This document shows, one piece after another, positions 61,661-64,000 of a stretch of DNA of 64,000 nucleotides. The notes beneath the pieces are model-generated. The model saw nothing but the letters and a program-made list of their open reading frames with translations, did not search any database and was not told the origin of the DNA. Origin of the DNA: Winogradskyella sp. MH6. Lineage in GTDB: Bacteria; Bacteroidota; Bacteroidia; Flavobacteriales; Flavobacteriaceae. The stretch spans positions 2,170,001-2,234,000 of the forward strand of contig NZ_CP094494.1 of the NCBI RefSeq assembly GCF_022810765.1. Reading direction: 5' to 3'. Position 1 is the first letter of the stretch, and the number at the start of each line of letters is the position of its first letter. Made by a program: the position numbers and the translations under genes.

Positions 61661-62747
61661 ACAACTCATCATACATTTTCTTAGCAATAACTTTCTTGGT
61701 AAAGTTATCTAATAAATATTGGTATCCATTTTTGGTAAATTTATCTTGTAGGTTTTCGTCATGCATTAGTAAAGTTACTTTTTCTGCAAAATCTTTAGGA
61801 TTGCCTGCCTTGGCTAAAAGACCGGTTTCGCCATCTACAATGACTTCAGAAATGCCACCAGCATCGGCAGCTACAATAGGAACTTTACAAGCATAAGATT
61901 CTAAAAGAACTCCTCCTGTAGGTTCATTATTTGAAGTGAATAAAAACAAATCAAATTCTGGTAAAATTTCAGGAACATCTCTTCTAAAGCCTGTAAAAAT
62001 AATGTGCTCTGTTAGGCCTTTTTCTTCAACATAATCCTTTATGTCTTGCTCCATACTGCCTTTACCAACAAGTATATATTTGGCTTTAATAGCATTTTCT
62101 TTAACTAAAATTTCAACAGTGTCTACCCAAGTGTAGTGGTCTTTAAACCCTGTGAATTCGGCAATATTCCCAATTATTTTATAGTCTTTTGGAATGTTGA
62201 ATTCTTCATGTAAAATTCCGGTGCCTTCTTGCTTTTTAAATTTATTTACATCAGTAACACTACCTATTACAGTTAATTTACTATGGTTTTTAACTGCAAA
62301 TTTTAAAGATTCTACAACAGGTTGAGAGACACAAATAATTTTTTTTATGCCTTTGTAATTGTATTTCCACTTTCTGAAAAAATTGGTATCTACACGTTTT
62401 ATTAGTGTTCTACAAAGTACTAGAGGTACTTTCATTCCGAATAAAAAATGTGCTAAAACCGCTATAGTATGCGCTTTACTGCTGTGAATGAAAATTACTG
62501 AAGCTTGTTTTTCTTGGGCTAACTTTTTAAATTCTTTTGCGTAAGATAAACTGTATTCAGATTTATATTCAAACGGAATTACTTGCATGCCTTTTTCGGT
62601 TGCAATACGTTCTACTTCAGAGCCTATAGGGCAAACAATCCATTGGTCTTCTACATAGCCTTCTGCTTTAAAAGCTTCGTATAAGTAGATGATTTTTTGT
62701 TCGTGACCACGCCAACCATTAGAGGCTGTAAATTGTATTAACCGCAT
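61641..62747 (-). CDS. Glycosyltransferase family 4 (GT-B fold)
   Basis: A 368-residue cytosolic enzyme. It has an N-terminal Rossmann half (SNGWRGHEQKIIYLYEAF; FIHSSKAHTIAVLA) and a C-terminal half with KYILVGKGSMEQDIKDYVEEKG, and the retaining-enzyme E-x7-E motif as EPTGGVLLESYACKVPIVAADAGGISEV. It uses a nucleotide sugar, with donor and acceptor unknown. The gene context (TupA-like ligase, rhamnosyltransferase-like gene, InaA-like kinase) points to lipopolysaccharide or capsule assembly. A TACTTTTG box is 20 bp upstream. Confidence 0.92.
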   Translation of the reverse strand: MRLIQFTASNGWRGHEQKIIYLYEAFKAEGYVEDQWIVCPIGSEVERIATEKGMQVIPFEYKSEYSLSYAKEFKKLAQEKQASVIFIHSSKAHTIAVLAHFLFGMKVPLVLCRTLIKRVDTNFFRKWKYNYKGIKKIICVSQPVVESLKFAVKNHSKLTVIGSVTDVNKFKKQEGTGILHEEFNIPKDYKIIGNIAEFTGFKDHYTWVDTVEILVKENAIKAKYILVGKGSMEQDIKDYVEEKGLTEHIIFTGFRRDVPEILPEFDLFLFTSNNEPTGGVLLESYACKVPIVAADAGGISEVIVDGETGLLAKAGNPKDFAEKVTLLMHDENLQDKFTKNGYQYLLDNFTKKVIAKKMYDELSKHQLQ

Positions 62748-62767
62748 TTAAATTGTTTTTAGCAAAG

Positions 62768-62775
62768 CAAAAGTA
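62768..62775 (-). promoter_or_regulatory. -7 promoter box (TACTTTTG) for the GT4 gene
   Basis: The minus strand matches TAnnTTTG, 20 bp upstream of the ATG at 62747. Confidence 0.5.
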
Positions 62776-62788
62776 AGGTTTTTCAAGG

Positions 62789-63640
62789 TTACTTTATTTT
62801 ATAGAGTCCCAAGGCTTTTTTAAACTTTTTACTGGCAAGAACATAATTAACGTAGAGCTTATTCTTTAGGCTTAATTTTCGCCATTTTTTATGCGGAATA
62901 ATCTCTTTAGATATTTTTTCTTCAATAGTTTCAGATACGATAAACTGAGTTTTTATATTATCCCAATCTACATTGTCATAACCATCAAATTCATTGACTT
63001 TATTTTTTTCGTGTATTATAGACATCCAAAGACGTTTGTCTGAAATTTCAACACGTCTCGATTCTTTTTTCCACATATTATGGTCACTAAACCAAACGGT
63101 TTTTGGAGCTTCATTTTTTTCGATAAGACTTATAAAAGGATTAAAAATATGCTCTTTTTTACCTAGCATAATTTCAGGTGAAATTTGAAGCGAATAGCCT
63201 TTTAAAACATCAATAGCCATAAAATCTTGTGACTTAAATTGCTTTTGAATTGTATTGATGTAATCTTTATGAATACAGTCGTCATTGTCTATACGAGAGG
63301 TGATGATGTATGGAGTATCCTTACTATCTTCTTCAATATAATGTTTGATGGAAGAGTGAAAAGCGCCCATGCCATCAATATAAAAGGATTTAAAATGCGA
63401 ATAAGGTTTTAGTAAAGTTTCTATTTCATCCTTAAAATCAGAATCTGTACTTGTATCAAAGAACAATAGCCATTCAAACTTAGTGTTACTTTGGCTAGCA
63501 ACAGAAGGTAGACAGAAATTACTAAACAAGCCAATGCGATGTGTCATCCATTCACGTGTTAAAAGCGTTTCGTTATTTTTAGTTACTTCCCAATTTTTAT
63601 TCTTGAGGTTAAAACGTGTAATGAGATAGTGTTTAAACAT
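62789..63640 (-). CDS. Putative rhamnosyltransferase-type glycosyltransferase (GT-A)
   Basis: A 283-residue protein. The start HYLITRFNLK, then REWMTHRIGLFSNFCLPSVASQSNTKFEWLLFFD, and the DxD-type TSRIDNDDCIHKDY (about 115-128) match the Glyco_transf putative rhamnosyl transferase family (PF11316-type). The DxD coordinates the metal and nucleotide sugar. The acceptor is unknown; the sugar name is by family only. A TAAATTTG box is 22 bp upstream, so it is probably transcribed separately from the GT4 gene 41 bp downstream or reads through into it. Confidence 0.8.
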   Translation of the reverse strand: MFKHYLITRFNLKNKNWEVTKNNETLLTREWMTHRIGLFSNFCLPSVASQSNTKFEWLLFFDTSTDSDFKDEIETLLKPYSHFKSFYIDGMGAFHSSIKHYIEEDSKDTPYIITSRIDNDDCIHKDYINTIQKQFKSQDFMAIDVLKGYSLQISPEIMLGKKEHIFNPFISLIEKNEAPKTVWFSDHNMWKKESRRVEISDKRLWMSIIHEKNKVNEFDGYDNVDWDNIKTQFIVSETIEEKISKEIIPHKKWRKLSLKNKLYVNYVLASKKFKKALGLYKIK

Positions 63641-63662
63641 CTTCTTGCTGTTGTTTGATAGG

Positions 63663-63670
63663 CAAATTTA
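63663..63670 (-). promoter_or_regulatory. -7 promoter box (TAAATTTG) for the rhamnosyltransferase-like gene
   Basis: The minus strand matches TAnnTTTG, 22 bp upstream of the ATG at 63640. Confidence 0.5.
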
Positions 63671-63704
63671 AAGAAATAATATTTCTACATCCTTAGTTTG
63701 CTAA

Positions 63705-63736
63705 TTTGAAAGGCACGCTATAAATACCTACTTTTG
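63705..63736 (+). promoter_or_regulatory. Promoter for the partial InaA-like gene
   Basis: TTTG (63705-63708) and TACTTTTG (63729-63736) are separated by exactly 20 bp, the best -33/-7 pair in the window. The ATG follows at 63765. Confidence 0.7.
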
Positions 63737-63764
63737 CAAATCATTGTTAGATATGTTTTAACCT

Positions 63765-64000
63765 ATGTCAGTAACCATTAAAATACACAAAAACTCAGCC
63801 TTGTCAAAAGACAGCTTAATGAAAGCTATTGAGAATTTTGACCATGAAGGAGAAATGATTGGTAATGGTTACCGAAACGTCATTAAAATTCTAACGATTG
63901 ATGGGCAACGGTATAATATCAAGGAATTTAAGGTTCCTAATCTAGTCAATAAAATTGTCTATCGTTTTTTTAGAAAAAGTAAGGCAGAGCGATCATTTCT
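63765..64000 (+). CDS. InaA-like lipopolysaccharide kinase, N-terminal part (cut by window end)
   Basis: An open frame of 78 codons that runs off the window. The visible part begins MSVTIKIHKN and reads GNGYRNVIKILTIDGQRYNIKEFKVPNLVNKIVYRFFRKSKAERSF. The YNIKEFK strand with its lysine and the FRKSKAERSF helix resemble the N-lobe of flavobacterial lipopolysaccharide core kinases of the InaA/Kdo-kinase type, where Lys of the strand binds ATP. The catalytic loop is outside the window, so the call rests on the N-lobe and the glycan-gene context. Confidence 0.6.
   Translation, partial: MSVTIKIHKNSALSKDSLMKAIENFDHEGEMIGNGYRNVIKILTIDGQRYNIKEFKVPNLVNKIVYRFFRKSKAERSF

Overview
This 64 kb window is chromosomal DNA from a marine-type member of the Flavobacteriaceae (Bacteroidetes); I cannot fix the genus. 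The evidence is the A+T-rich sequence, Bacteroidetes -7 promoter boxes (TAnnTTTG, in five cases with a TTG core about 20 bp upstream), type IX secretion (T9SS) type B sorting domains, many short lipoproteins, and families typical of the group (MnmD, DUF6090, DUF4920, DUF6268, a DnaJ with two zinc motifs). I saw no rRNA, tRNA, CRISPR array, transposase or prophage.

Layout. 1-9.7 kb: envelope and housekeeping genes (DUF1684 lipoprotein, fluoride channel CrcB, SRPBCC/GyrI-like protein, exported M49 peptidase, MazG-like pyrophosphatase, IlvE, two small lipoproteins, MnmD, an SDR-type epimerase, YceI). MnmD carries an in-frame palindromic repeat and ends inside a 38-bp tandem repeat. 9.8-11.7 kb: grpE-dnaJ. 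11.9-19.4 kb: a tight seven-gene run (ABC-2 exporter pair, MscS channel, outer-membrane DUF6268 protein, AAA+ response regulator without a DNA-binding domain, PPK2, M28 peptidase). 19.4-28.7 kb: a small membrane protein pair, lysA with a divergent ACT-domain protein, sucC, cysH, a single-domain DUF1456 protein, an esterase, a TerB-like protein and uvrB. uvrB ends in a 7-bp minisatellite.

28.8-54.2 kb is the striking part: seven consecutive genes on the minus strand, all with signal peptides and T9SS type B C-termini, together nearly 9,000 residues. They are built from about 44 copies of a ~90-residue repeat with an N-terminal Cys-Asp-x-Asp-x-Asp-Gly-like loop and a C-terminal Cys. Four begin with a choice-of-anchor L domain; the others have a beta-propeller plus PKD head, a PPC/CUB-like head, or a CARDB-like region. 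Two 1,600-residue genes (31202-36106 and 36218-41080) are almost identical at both ends but clearly diverged in repeats 2-6. Two others (48307-50772 and 50769-54161) share a C-terminal stalk under unrelated heads. This looks like an expanding, recombining family of surface adhesins or gliding-associated proteins, with no PorP/SprF partner visible nearby.

54.3-60.7 kb: a second ABC exporter pair, an unassigned 353-residue protein with a possible kinase-like core, and a minus-strand run cca - GNAT - ctaA - pRiA4b ORF-3-like. 60.8-64 kb: the start of a surface-glycan region (TupA-like ATP-grasp, two glycosyltransferases, and an InaA-like sugar kinase cut by the window edge).

Several start codons were moved from the longest ORF to an ATG matching a signal peptide or lying just downstream of a -7 box. 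All functional calls are from reading the translated sequence; no database search was run.
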